Origin: Bryoerythrophyllum caledonicum
Lineage: Eukaryota > Streptophyta > Bryopsida > Pottiales > Pottiaceae
DNA length: 64,000 bases
Assembly: GCA_963971425.1 (NCBI GenBank)
Contig: OZ020520.1
Coordinates: 4,630,553-4,694,552 of the forward strand
Reading direction: 5' to 3'
Each line of letters opens with the position of its first letter. Position 1 is the first letter of the stretch. Both the position numbers and the translations under genes were made by a program. Below, piece after piece: positions 35,590 through 47,604 of this stretch. The notes under the pieces are model-generated. The model ran no database searches. It saw nothing but the letters and a program-made list of their open reading frames with translations, and was not told where the DNA came from.

Positions 35590-35903
35590 TTAAGGAAATC
35601 GTTCTTTCTCCTGAGTACTTCTGTTATTTCCGAGTACCAAGGAGACCAAGGCTATGTAGCCATTTTGATGAGTTAAATATCTTCGAATGAATGAATGTGA
35701 TATGCGGTATGAGGAAAAGAAGGTGTCTTCAGTTTCTAAAGAAACTTCGACACCTCCAACTTCCAAACTCAATAATTACCAAGCAATACATGCAAAGTGC
35801 AGCTTAAAGTCCTTGGGAAATGAAAGTTTAGAAGTAAACCAAGGCGTCTTCTGCCGTCGTCTTTATTTTTGGTTCTTGTGACTTGTTGTCCTCAGATTTG
35901 CCT

Positions 35904-36163
35904 ATTGACCCCGCTCAAGCGTTGAGTCGAGCCACAAGCTTGGGAGGGCTTAGGAGGGGTGGGACAAAACCTGCCCCTATTTTTGTGTTGGAGTGGGCCC
36001 TATTTGATCCATGGATAGATTTCGAAGGATAATTTGGGGTTGCAAGTTCCAATTTTGACCCAAAAAAATCCAAAAAAAACCTCTGGAATCCTAAAACGGA
36101 CACGGCCAGAAAAATGGATCCACTCGAGGCTAAGGTTTGGTGCAACACTCGACCAGGGTCAAT
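35904..36163. mobile_element. MITE with ATTGACCCC termini, copy 2
   Basis: 260 bp from ATTGACCCCGC to AGGGTCAAT. It shares terminal sequence and the internal CCAAAAAAATCCAAAAAA block with 8103-8357. Confidence 0.65.
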
Positions 36164-36589
36164 AAGGAGATCCGTTGTCGTCAATGAGTAATTTATATTT
36201 GAAACTATGTGAGGAGTTTATACTTGGAAAATACTTGGAAAATACAGGTGTGTGCTTGGACTTTCAAGGAAATGAGAATTCCTCAGTGCACCAAGAACCC
36301 ATTCAAGGGAGGTTGTACTTTTTAGAAGTCAATCAAAATTGTGGGTGACATTAAGATTTGGTAAAAAGAACCTGTCACTATGCTTAGGTGTTATGTCTAT
36401 ATTAAGAAAACATACATGGAGCCGTTTGGTTGTTATGTTGTGCCAAACCCAAGTGCATAGGACAAGGGTTGGCCTTCCAGGCACCAAATCACTTTGGGGC
36501 ATTAACTCAGTTTGGTTTCCAATGAACCATTTGTTAATCCACTTATAGTTAACCTTTTTAACCATCTATTACTAAGTTCATCCATACTT

Positions 36590-36800
36590 AAGTTCCTTGT
36601 GTGTTCCCTATGTGTTCCCTGCGAGTTCTCCATGTGTTCCTTACAAGTTTTTCATGCGTTCCTTACAAGTACCCCATGTATTACCTATGTGTTCCCTATG
36701 TATTCCCATACGTTCCCTTGACGTTCCCTTTGCATTCTCATGCAATCCCAACATGTTCTTTATATGTTCCCATGCACTCCCGATACGATCCTAACACGTT
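36590..36800 (+). repeat. Degenerate 10-11 bp minisatellite
   Basis: About twenty units based on GTTCCCTATGT in tandem (GTTCCCTATGTGTTCCCTGC and onward). The periodic Cys/Pro/Tyr/Val-rich frames across it are products of the repeat, not genes. Confidence 0.75.
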
Positions 36801-37192
36801 CCCAATGGCAGCCAATATTTACTTTTCTAATTACTATTGGCTAATTTTTTTCAAAGGTGGGGCCCATCAATACATGTTTGGTTGCTAATGGACCCTGATA
36901 TGCACGCATGTGCGCTTTCTGGTTATCGCTCTCGGTGCACATGGAGTCACAACCAATACGATCGGAACGTTAGCCAGAGGCTTCAATGATTATACACTTT
37001 TTTAGATAGGAAAAGTTGGTATGTCCCAAAACTTGGTGGGACACCTTGGTATCGACCACCGGGTGTATGGGCTTTTTTTTTTATTACAAGAGAAACTCTA
37101 GAGGTATTGAGACAATAAATATTCCTCCAGTCTGCCCTTTTTGAATGTTACCTCTTTACATGTTTTAGTCTCATATATGTTATGCAAATTAC

Positions 37193-37560
37193 GCAAGGCA
37201 CCATGGCCTTGGTGTAGTGGTTTGAGTGATGGCACACCGGTGAGGTAGTTGTGAGTTCAATTCCCTGTGCCGGTGTAGTGCCTACTACCATAGTCCATCC
37301 AACTATGGTGGGGGGTCTTGAGATCTCGTTGTTTGGGTATCCACAAAGTCCTTAGGGGAGATGACATGTCGATTGTCCCTAAGGCACCTAGTGTAGGGAA
37401 GCACTTAATATAGAAAAGTCTTTACCCTCAAAAGAGAACAGTAGTTCTATTACACTACCTTATGTTCTGTGGCCATAGGCTTAGTGAAGAAAATGAACAA
37501 ACACTATATTCACGCCGGTCCCTGATGGGAACCGGTGTTCTTCTTCTTCTTGCGAATTGC
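37193..37560 (+). mobile_element. tRNA-derived SINE with a LINE-type 3' tail
   Basis: The head holds a pol III A box (TGGTGTAGTGG, 37210-37220) and B box (GAGTTCAATTCC, 37253-37264) at tRNA-like spacing. An unrelated body follows, then a 3' part (37430-37545) matching the tail of the non-LTR elements at 8.0, 16.5 and 55.8 kb (ACCCTC, AGTAGTTC, CACTATATTCACGCCGG, GAACCGGTGTTC). It ends in (TTC)n. About 365 bp in total. Target duplications are not clear. Confidence 0.8.
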
Positions 37561-37883
37561 GAATTGCACTCCCTTAAGATTTACACTATTAAGTGTTATG
37601 ACATGTTTCGCTCCCTACTTTGTTAATTTCACTTTTATAAGTGTTAAAGTTGGTAAAACTAGAGAAATCATGGGGCGGTAGATAGGAGCAAGGGCAATAA
37701 AATGTAATGCGTGGCAGTAAAATTGGCTAGGTAATACGAAATTTAGGGTTTAGGGTGGCTGTTTTGGGTGAAGATTGTCCTGATGGATGAATATATTGGA
37801 TGAAAATTGGCATTAAATTTTAGTTGAAAACTCAGTAGGTGTTATTTTGATGTGTTATGGTTTTCTCCACTCCCAACCATTAA

Positions 37884-38724
37884 CCCCTAAAGTCAAAAGC
37901 CCTCAAAACTGCCAAAAACCCTCAAAACTGCCCTCTTTCAATGCAAGGTGAAAATTCTTAACTTTTGACAAATTTTCGAGTATGTAACCGTAAGATCTAG
38001 TACCTAACTTGTACATGTACATGCATACCAAATCTTAGATTCAAATTCCTCTCCATTTGTGAGATCGTAATGTTCAAAGTTGAAAAAAAAGATTTTTTCC
38101 TTGTTGCAGAATGGAAAATTAATGTTTTGGGGGCCAAAAAAACCAATTTTGAAAGGAAATTTGACATGAGCTCTTCAAATTCTTGTTCCTATGTGAGTAA
38201 GGAATATGTCCATATAAATTTTACCCTCATAGGACCTATAAAACCTAAAGTAATGCTTAATTTTTCACATGGAGGTATGCTGAAATACAAATACAAAAGC
38301 CCATTTTCAACAATTAAAAAGGCATGTAAAAAATTATTGGATTGAAAATCCAAACGGTGAGATCATGCTTTACTACCTCTTTTACATGTACGAAAAACAA
38401 AATTCGAAAAAAAAGTAAAATCTCAACTTTTGGTGAATTTTCGAAGTTACTGCGAACTAATTGATTTTGGGCAGATTTTGAGAATAAATGAGCATATACC
38501 GCAGTTTTGGGCAGATTTCAGCATGCCCTAACAGTGTTTTCAAACTTTGACCGTGAATATCTCCTAAAGTATGAGGAATTTTGAAGCATGAATGGTGTCA
38601 TTTTAAAGGTATGGGAAAACTCTACAATCTTCCAAAAGTTGAACTTCATACGATCTAAATTTAGTAACTGAGAGCCTGACCAGAGTCAGATCGACCACAT
38701 TCTGGTCGATTTCGACTTTAGGGG
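37884..38724. mobile_element. TTAA-flanked element of a second family
   Basis: 841 bp with perfect 11-bp inverted ends CCCCTAAAGTC / GACTTTAGGGG, flanked by TTAA at 37880-37883 and 38725-38728. The interior is unrelated to the 0.94-kb family. It contains a short open frame (38070-38345, 91 codons, Lys/Phe-rich) with no recognised domain. Confidence 0.75.
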
Positions 38725-39350
38725 TTAACATCTAAAGAGGACAGACTTTATAAGAATTTTGTAAGTACTATATATAATCATTGTATACTATTTGTATTAA
38801 ATCTAGTCCATGTCAATACTATACACTATGATTTGAGAGTTTCCTGATCAAGGATCACCGTCTTTTGTCAGATTGCAACAAGTGCTCACATCATCACAGT
38901 CAAAAGAAATGAGCTCCCATGCCGTACACCTCACCAATATATCTTCAAATTCCTCAAATCCTCAGGTCTACCTTTTCCTTCAATCCCCATCTCCTTATCT
39001 TCAAATACATCAAAATATTAAAGATTTTTAAATCCATCCCCATGAGCAAATCTGAGTGGCCGCTGGTACCCGGACCTACACCGGTCGAATCCGGGTATCA
39101 TGTGTGATATCACCCAGGTCAGGACATCTAGAATCTAGCAAAGAGTTGGATCCCCTAACTTTCCACGTCCTTCCTAGAATTTGATTCACAAATATGAGTA
39201 TGTGTAGTTTCTGGAAACGAAAGTCTCCCTCATTTCCTACAACCTGCCAACGAAAGTAGCATCGAATCAAAACTATTTACTTTATTATCTTCACAATCTA
39301 AGAGTTTTCTGATTTTTTTCCATCCACACTCCATATCTAGGTAAACACGA
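38725..39350. other. Spacer, nothing recognised
   Basis: No gene or repeat signature beyond low-complexity AT-rich runs. Confidence 0.5.
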
Positions 39351-39357
39351 GATTTAA

Positions 39358-39790
39358 CCCTTGAAGGCCTAACGTCCATTTTTGGGCACGTTAACGCTTT
39401 GGCGCCCAGTTCATGTTTCTCCTAAACCAAGATATGTGCTGATTTTTTTCTTTGAGCTAACTTTAATGGAAAAATAATGCCTAATTTTTGTATCCAACCT
39501 TGCAAATTTGAACTCAAAGAAAAACCTGAACTCTAGAAAAAAATTGCACAACATCCAATGGTTGATGGAATATTTTATAGTATTTAAAGTTACCGTATAC
39601 TTGTAATGAAATTGTGGACTTTGGAGGATATACTATTTTATCCATCAATAGATTCCTGCAAGAATTTTTGTACTTTGAATGAAAGAGGTTCACATGTGCA
39701 CTAGGTTGATAGCTTCGTGTTGACATATCATATGTGAAGAAAACATTTATTCATGATTATTAATAATTTTGTTACTTTTTGTTTAACCCT
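39358..39790. mobile_element. TTAA-type element fragment holding an unoccupied insertion site
   Basis: It starts CCCTTGAAGGCC directly after TTAA (39354-39357). Its reverse complement aligns with the sequence surrounding the element at 60089-61032. The site corresponding to that insertion is TTTAAATAC here (TTAA at 39584-39587), with no insertion. The far end is not defined. Confidence 0.6.
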
Positions 39791-39965
39791 TGATTATTCA
39801 TGATTATTGATGATTTTGTTACTTTAAAATTATGATTTGATTTTTGTAAAGTGTTCATGTAATGTGAGCACAAATATGAACTTCAAATGTACCCCTTGTG
39901 TAGATGATGTCCTGCATAATCTATCACCCATGTAGACTCTCATAGGCCTCATAAGCTCACATGCC

Positions 39966-40075
39966 TTAACAACCCTTTAAGCCTGGTGAACTTTTCAAAC
40001 CTACAACAATCTATGAGTGTTCTAGATCATGAAAAACAACATCTACGCAAAGGGTACATTTCATCACGACCCCAC
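39966..40075. mobile_element. Fragment related to the element at 45539-47381
   Basis: About 110 bp (CCTTTAAGCCTGGTGAAC through GGGTACATTTCATCACGACC) match the reverse complement of 47200-47310. It is too short to place ends. Confidence 0.5.
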
Positions 40076-40660
40076 TTCACCAAAACCACTCTAGCTCACC
40101 GACGATGCTTGCATCGATTTCCGTGGCGATTGTCTCAAGGGATGCTCATCGTCCTCCACCTCTATACCCTCGTGTAAATTTTTCATGGAGGTGGTCTATA
40201 GCGTCTGCTATCAAGATTATTATGCCGAAACGACCTAAAAATGGAAATTAGGCCTTATCCCCTTGAACGCCGGGTTGGCTATGGCGTGACCATCAAACTA
40301 CAAGTGCAGCAGATGACGCATTTCAAAATCTATCACGCTCGTAGACGATGGTCGCGCCGGGGGACTAAATTCAATCACCACGTCATCACTGCTGACCAAG
40401 TTGGAACACAGAACGGACCTGCGGTCAAGATTTGACATTATCTTCAGTTTCCAAGATAACAATCTACGAGAAAGCCTCTTCGTCGAAATCTACGTACTTT
40501 GTAGATAATGTTTGTAGATTCCGTGAGGTCTTCATATCCGCCTGATTTCCGTGGCCTGAATCTAGGAACAAAGCGATAATCTAAACTTGGTGAGGGGGAG
40601 CGGACTGGAGAAGAGAGGGCGAGGAGGCTGATCTGCAGGCGCGGCGAGGAGCCGGGGTTG
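40076..40660. other. Upstream region of the EXECUTER-like gene
   Basis: No coding sequence recognised. The last 100 bases turn purine/GC-rich (GGTGAGGGGGAGCGGACTGG), as in a 5' leader. No TATA box was identified with confidence. Confidence 0.4.
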
Positions 40661-40781
40661 CGAGGAGCTGTGGCGCTGGAGCTCGATGATGTTCGCCGCC
40701 GTCATGCATCACCCTTGGAGAGGAGGGCGCGGAGCTTGAGCAACGGACAGACGCAGAGGCAAGGACGGACAGACGAACGAG

Positions 40782-41140
40782 GTGAGAGACGCAACAGGGT
40801 TGAGGTGGAGTCGCTGGAATTCACAACGACGGAGAGTCTTCACATCTGGTTGTGCGTTTGCGGATTTTTTGTGGGTTTTGTGGTGGCGCTGAGAATTTCG
40901 TTGTTAATTGGTGCCACCAATTTAATGTTGTCTTTTGTGTTAGAAATTCTTTACTTTGCGGTGGGGCTTATCTGGTTGATTACTAAGTTGGTTGCAATGA
41001 GCGCTGGTTCCGATGTGCTTGGAGGGTTGCAATCTCCCTCTTGGAAATTTCTTCGGAACGGAACTGAAGAGAGAACTTTCTTTTTAGTGTTGAGAAGCGG
41101 AAGATGGTGGTGGCTTAAGCTCGTGTTTTTTCTTCTGCAG
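40782..41140 (+). other. Probable 5' untranslated-region intron of the EXECUTER-like gene
   Basis: Donor GAG|GTGAGA at 40782 and a pyrimidine-rich acceptor TTTTTTCTTCTGCAG ending 41140 enclose a T-rich segment; the start codon follows at 41180. Inferred from consensus only. Confidence 0.5.
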
Positions 41141-41179
41141 GATCGGTTTTGAGGATAACGATTTGGTGTTTGTTACACT

Positions 41180-44100
41180 ATGTCAGCGATGGCACTGGCG
41201 ATGTCATCCACGGGTGCAGTAGTGGAAACGCACATGTTTGCAGGCGGCACAACCGCAGCACGCTACCAGAGCCGGCCGGTGCGTCTGCCGACCCAGGAAA
41301 CGCTTCTGTCCCGGTGCCTGGCAGGCACTGTGTCGACTAGTAGACCTGGAAGACGCAGAAACAAGCAACGCAGAGCCGCCTTCTGTCGATGTGCAGGCTC
41401 CGGAGAGACGGACAAAGACGACAGTGAGGCGAGGAACAGCGAAGAGGAAGCGGTGGGCACTTCGGGGAGCGGGAATCAACCAAGGCAGCAGAAGAAGTCA
41501 CAAGTATGTCTTGATTGATCTCTTCCCTCTCAAACCTAATGGATTCATTCTTGCCAGGGTCGTCATGTTGGCTGAACGGACACAATGCAGGCCACCACGC
41601 AGCAGAAGATGGGCAATCCGCTGCGGGACATGATCATCACGGCCGGGCAGCGGTTGCAAGACTATCTGGAGAGCTACAAGCAGTCGAAGAAGGAGGTGCA
41701 GGTTGAAGAGCCTCCGGTTTCCAATGTGGTCACTGAGGAAGATGTTGCCTGGGAGAAGCTGCAGACTTTGTTCTCCGAAGTTGCCGAGCGCCAAAACCTC
41801 GTGCAAAAGCTGCAGGTATTATAGATTTTTTAGTTATAAATTGAGGAAAGAGGCCAAAACTCATGGTATCTTTGCTTCACTTTACAAATAACTCTACTGT
41901 AATTCTAAGCGCTGCACTTCGTATGCAGTTTCAAATGGAAGAGGCAGTCAACTTGGAGGATTTTGAGGAAGCTGGGCGCATTAAGAAGAAACTGGCTGCT
42001 GTGATGACACAGGATCCGGTTGCAGGGGTCATGGATGATTTCAAGGTCCATTATGTTCCTTTTTTGAGATTTCGTTGAGGATTTCCAGGCAGAAATGAAA
42101 AGTATCATTTTGATTACGTTTCAAAAGACGGCGACTGTGCCTAGTTTAAACAGATGGAGTGCATAGCAAACACATTCTTCTTAAAAAAGTATTGCAGGAG
42201 CATTTGCTCCTGATGTCTTTATTTTATACATTCAAGTATGTTGAAAGGGCTACTTTTGTGTTTGGCTCAGAAAGCATTGGACGAGGAAAGATACAGCGAT
42301 GCTGCTTATTTGCGCGACGAGGCTGCCGCTGGTCTTGTGAGTAGTTACACGATTTTTCCTAGTTTACTGCAAGTATCACATGCTTGTAACCTACAAGTCA
42401 AATGAGAGTTGTTTCTTGAGAATTGTAATATTAGCTAGAGTTGTCAATTGAGTTTTTCTTTTCTTTTCTTTGTGTGTGCAGGTGGGTTGGTGGGCTGGTG
42501 TGTCTGAAGGTGATGACGATCCCTATGGACGTATCATCAACATCTCCCCTGCAGAAGGCAGGTTTATTGCGAAGGGTTACAGCGCCAGGTTGGTTTCCGT
42601 TTTCTTTATAAGGATGCATGTTGATGGTTTTCTTTGAAGAAAATGTGATACTGACTGTCCTCTGTTTCAGGCAGCTAGCCTTGGCAGCAGCAGGGGTTCC
42701 CTTGTTTGAGGTATATCTGACGAAGGACGGCGAATCAAAGTACCAGCAACATCCCGTGTACCTTCAAAGAGACCCAAATGGCGCAGCGGAGTCAATAGTC
42801 GGGTTCAGTAAAGATGTCCTTGATTTCGAGAACATGCTGGGAGAAGCTAGCAAGGATATGCAGCTCGGCAAAGATACAATCGATTTCGAAAACATGTTGG
42901 GGGAAGCCAGGGACATGCAGCTCAAGTTGGAATTGCTGGAGGATATTCGGAATGAGGATCATGAAGAAGATGTGGATCTCGACGCAATGGAGGAGGGCCT
43001 CAAGAAGATTCTTGATTTTCTGAAAGACCGGATGCCGGACGTCAAAATGAAAGTATTTCAGGTTTGTTCTACCATCATTTCACTCTAGTGTGAGGTACTT
43101 TCTTGTTCATATTTGATTCTGACCTTTTTGGCTGGATGACTTAGGTAATAGCGAATGGTAAAATCAAAGCCGATTTGCCAAAGATAGTTGAGCAGCTGAT
43201 GGAGGACGCAGAAGATGAGCTTCTTAGGCACGAAGAGTTGGCGGGGGCTGGCAATAGCAGCAGCAGCTCCAACTTGAAGTTTTTTCAGTCTGTTGACGAC
43301 TTCCCACCTGTAGGGAGCTTTCCCATGCCGGGTGATGGATCAGTAGAGGTAGAAATATTAGGGGATGAGTTCCCCTCACGGGCGCCGCACCGCGTGCGGG
43401 CCAATATTGAGCGTAGGAACAAGGACAAGTTCGTTTTCCACATTGAAGAATCTGATATAATGACCTCTGCGGATCATGCATCTGGTGTCCTGGTCATTGA
43501 CTCAGAGGATCTTGCAGTTGATGCTATGCCACTAGATGTGGAAGAGTTCCTGCAGAGTGTTGGCAAAACTTTGGAGGTAAGAATCATACTCGTCGGATTG
43601 TTTGTTTCAGGAAGTGCAAAGAATAGTGGTTGAGGACGCTTCTTTGTGTTTACAGACCGACTCAGAGGAGATGGACTCTGAAGAAGTCGAGTTATCAAGC
43701 AAGGATTTGGGAGATCTTCTAGAGAAAGCGGTTAGCAGGGCTCAACAACGAAGAGGTTTGTTCAAGAGCACTTTGTTCCAACGTATCAACATTTCGGACG
43801 CAGTGAACGATCCATTTTCTGGTACGTTCTAAACTCAACAATGAGTACAACCCCTTCGAAATCTTACTTTCATCATTAAAGCAGAAGTTCCGTTCTCCTT
43901 GCTCCTCACAAAGATTTATATCCTTTGTGTTATGAGCAGGATTGTACATCGGGTCAATGGGGCCTCACTCTGCGGAGGTAGTGCAACTACAACGGAAGTA
44001 TGGCAACTGGCAGACGAACGAAACCTTCTCCATCAACCAAGAGCTGCAATGCTTCGAGTATGTCGAAGCTGTGAAGTTAACTGGCGATGTTAATGTGCCT

Positions 44101-44944
44101 GCTGGCCAGGTACCCTACCTCTCTACCTCGATATCACCTTAGACGATTACCCCTCAAGTAAAGTTAAGCAGAGTTCGTTTCTTGCATCACGTGTGCTGAG
44201 ATGGTGGTCAAATATCCGTGCAGGTGTCTTTCCGTGCTCGAGTGGGAAAAGGTAGTCGTTTGCCACATAGAGGTGTCTATCCGGAGGAGCTTGGCGTTGT
44301 AAGACCCTTATCTTCCTTTGTGTCTGACTCTATGATATATCTCGCATTGTTGTCTTCTCTTGGTTATCTATCAGTAGCGTTTGCTGATTTGGATGTGCCA
44401 TTGATTGTCCAGACCGCTCGGTACAAAGGACAGGCGAGGATGGCCGAGCCAGGTTTCAAAAATCCTCAATGGGTAGATGGTGAACTCGTACTTCTCAACG
44501 GCAAGGTATGTATGCATGCTCCAAGTATTTTAGTTTCTATACTTCCTCGCCTTCCAAGTCGTGAATAAGTTACTCCCTCTTTAGAAGAGCCTGGGTCTCT
44601 CATCCTTCAATGCAGTCAATGGAAGTGTTGGTGGTCTCTTAACTCAAGTCGAAGTAGTTTTAGCCGCCTAGATAGTTTGCATGGGATCAAACTATTCAGA
44701 GCTGGTTATCTTTAACTCCAACAATGAAAAAATGAGGTGTGGTGTCCAGACTTCAGCTGACTTCATAAGTAACTCGGCTCTCCTTCATTTTTTTTGTCAG
44801 GATGTTTTATATTCATTATTCATTTGTTGTTTTTCTCCATGCTTGCAGGGAGGCCCAACAAGTGGAGCTGAGCTCGGTTTTGTTTACCTCGGACCAGGAA
44901 GCCACTTTCTTGTCCTGTTTGGCAGACTGAGGCTGAGGAACTGA
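41180..44944 (+). CDS. EXECUTER-family plastid protein (singlet-oxygen signalling)
   Basis: EXECUTER proteins of thylakoid grana margins relay singlet-oxygen signals from plastid to nucleus. Twelve exons join in phase to 753 residues: 41180-41503, 41591-41815, 41929-42045, 42271-42336, 42482-42588, 42671-43061, 43145-43576, 43656-43821, 43940-44109, 44224-44298, 44413-44505, 44849-44944. Residues 1-75 are Ser/Arg-rich, like a transit peptide. A UVR motif ([20 protein letters not shown]) is at about 178-212, the VGWWAG segment at 245-250, and the C-terminal DUF3506/singlet-oxygen-sensor domain spans about 600-753 ([47 protein letters not shown]). Trp711 in NPQW aligns with the Trp (W643 in Arabidopsis EX1, from memory) whose oxidation primes the sensor. 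The acidic middle has a tandem repeat around DFENMLGEA (residues 327-345 and 347-364). EX1 and EX2 types are not separated here. Confidence 0.93.
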
Positions 44945-45534
44945 GGTAAAAAAAAACTACTGCCAGAGCTAGATTACTAGGGACATTTGCCGCTCATCAT
45001 TTTCCACTTACACTGGAAAAAAGGATTGAAGTCTAGTACTTTTAGAGATTAGACAGAAAGGCCTTAGAAAAAATATTCTCATCTGTCAGTTTGGCTTTGA
45101 TCTCCCCCGCTCTACCTTCAACTGTAAATTAAAACCAGAGATTTTGCTTTTGCCTGGGGATGGGGCGGAAAGCATTTTGTGTCCACTTTGTGACATCAGA
45201 AATAATAATACTACCTACTGCTAAATCAAGTTCCATGTCAAATACCGTACCGACAAAAAATTATATTTACCAAAAAATTTGGACACTCCATTTTGAATTT
45301 CTTATGTACAAAAGTGATCACTGCATATGGTATGCTCTTTTTTTATATCTCTAATGATTTGTACCAATTGATTGAGTCTGGAGAAGTGTTTTTCTGGTTC
45401 TATTTCTGGACTCCATTACCATCTTGATTGGTAGAAGTGCTTTTAATAGGCCTGAATAAGATTTTCCATGTGATGAAATCAAATATGATTTTGATTATGG
45501 AGTTTAAGGGGGTGCCCTTTATGTCACTTGCTAC
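44945..45534. other. EXECUTER-like gene 3' flank
   Basis: Probable 3' untranslated region followed by AT-rich spacer up to the TTAA-type element starting at 45539. Nothing else recognised. Confidence 0.5.
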
Positions 45535-45538
45535 TTAA

Positions 45539-47381
45539 CCCTTAAATGCTTAGAGACACATATTTTACTTTGTATTTAACATAAAAACTGTATTACAGTT
45601 TTGCAAGACTTGCACCTTTAGATTGAAGATTGAAGACTTTCAACTAACATGAAGGTCATTTCAATACATGAACCTTATGACACCATACATGTAGAATATT
45701 GTGGCCACCAATTGGTCAATATGACGTTTAAGGATTAGCGATCTTATGTTAGTAAGTGGGACTGCATAGAGAGGATGACTTGGTTTGGGAAGTTATGGGG
45801 TAACTATTGGTCAACTCTTGGTAGTGGTGGAGAAGAACAGTAAACCAATTTGGTTACAAGCCTGGAAGTGGTAATTTGAAGGAGCGGTGTGGGGTCATGG
45901 AGGGCCTAAAATTGAATGGAAGCAAAGTATGTTAACCCTTATACGTCAAAAGGTGTCACTAGTGGCCACAATATCCTACATGTATGGTGTCGTATGTGAG
46001 CATGGTAAGGTTAACCCCTAAAGGACCAAGTGTCAAAAATGGGCTTTTTGAAAGTTCGGTCAGGTTCCTATGGTGTCAATTTCCAACATTCCTCTTTGAA
46101 ATTTTTACTATAGAAAGGCGTTACCAAGATCTTAGTAAGAATTTTTTTTTCCAAAAATTCGACGTTTGATGAGAAAGTTATAAGGTTTTGAATTTCAAAT
46201 GGGGAGAGCTGGCACCTCGGGCACCTCCAAAAACTTTTGCTTGAACACTCTATTGAATGTGAGATTTTCAATGCGGGCAAGTAATATTGTTTCCCTTCAT
46301 CTTGTCAAAAAAAAGTTCTCTTCTTTAGTGAAAAATAGCATACCAACCCAAGTCAAACATTTTCACACATTGTCACTCATTGTCGGGCAAGGTATCAAAA
46401 AACTTCTTCTTTTCCACATAAAACCTAGATATCTTTATATTTTTCACTTTTTATTTTTTCCACAACAATATGTGGTGTAGACCTTCTTATTGACCATTCG
46501 GATATTCGATCTAAAACATAAAAGTTCACAAAAAATTAAAGTGTGACTTAACAAATTTTGAACCTCTACTCCTTGCACAATTGTTTTGAATATGCTACAC
46601 GCGTCCTCTACCTCTAAAAATTGGTGTATAAGGAACTAACATCATGCTTAACAAGATGGTAATAGATTTAGTCCTTGTGTAGTGCAAAAATTTGACACCA
46701 AGTGAAGTCAAAGTCTACTGATCCACGGAACACAAGGAAGAAAATGAACCATTTGCTTGACTTCAAACACTGTAATCTTTCAATCCGTGCGGTCAAAGTT
46801 TATGAAATTTTGTTTTCATATTAAATAATAAGTCTCGATTGAGATCCTATGATCAGAACTAGAAATCAAAGTTTTTGTTTCCTTCTTTGTTCATTGCACT
46901 AGAATCCAACAATTTTGAAGTGTTTTTGGTGAAAAACTGTCACGGTACCTTAGGGGTTAAGAGATTGAAATGACCTCCAAATGAACAATGTTAGGTGCAG
47001 AATCTTCAATCCAAAGGTGTAAGTCTTGCTAAACTTTCACCCTTCAAGGCCGAGCAACCCATTTCGAGTTGTTTTGGCACGGTAATCTCAATAGCAACTG
47101 CTACGTGCTTAAACTTTGAAAAAGAAGTGGAAGAAGATGGGCATGTATTGAGACAAACGCCACAAAAATAAGTGCAAGCATCGGCAAACGACAATGATTT
47201 CTATGAATGGGGGCTGTGATGAAATGTACCATGAGCGTAGATGATATTCTACAAGATCCAAAACACTTGTAGATTCTTGCAGGCTAAAAAAACTCGTTGG
47301 CCTTTAAGGATAAATACATCTATGTACGTTACATAGTAAAATACGTGCTTGTAGATACGGTTCCCAATTGACATTTAAGGG
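45539..47381. mobile_element. TTAA-type element interrupted by a second TTAA-family element
   Basis: The outer ends are CCCTTAAATG and CATTTAAGGG, perfect 10-bp inverted repeats, flanked by TTAA at 45535-45538 and 47382-47385. Removing the inner insertion (46015-46956 plus one TTAA) leaves about 897 bp. The right half matches 59340-59500 (ATGACCTCCAAATGA, AATCTTCAATCCAAAGGTGT), identifying a second, related family. Confidence 0.75.
46015..46956 (+). mobile_element. TTAA-family (piggyBac-like) element, full length, nested
   Basis: 942 bp from CCCCTAAAGGACC to GGTACCTTAGGGG, with TTAA at 46011-46014 and 46957-46960. It lies inside the element at 45539-47381. In the related unoccupied sequence at about 59,340 the junction reads AAGCTTCAAATTG where this locus has AAGG-TTAA...TTAA-GAGATTG. 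Confidence 0.87.
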
Positions 47382-47604
47382 TTAATGGGGGTTGTTGGGG
47401 AGGATTCAGCACAACCTTTTCCATTGTTGCATACGGAGTACTTTTCCTAAGATGCTAACATGTGAGATTGAGGTGCTACTTGGGATGAAGGATGTGAAGA
47501 TTCAATTCGGAAGATACCTTGCCCTATACTCTTCATAAAACACTTCCTTCATTGTTCCCAAATAATCGTGTCGGTGGTAGAGTTCTCGCTCAACGTCATC
47601 AGCT

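Noticed and set aside
36597-36888. Cys/Pro/Tyr-rich overlapping open frames
   Set aside because: They arise from the 10-11 bp tandem repeat.
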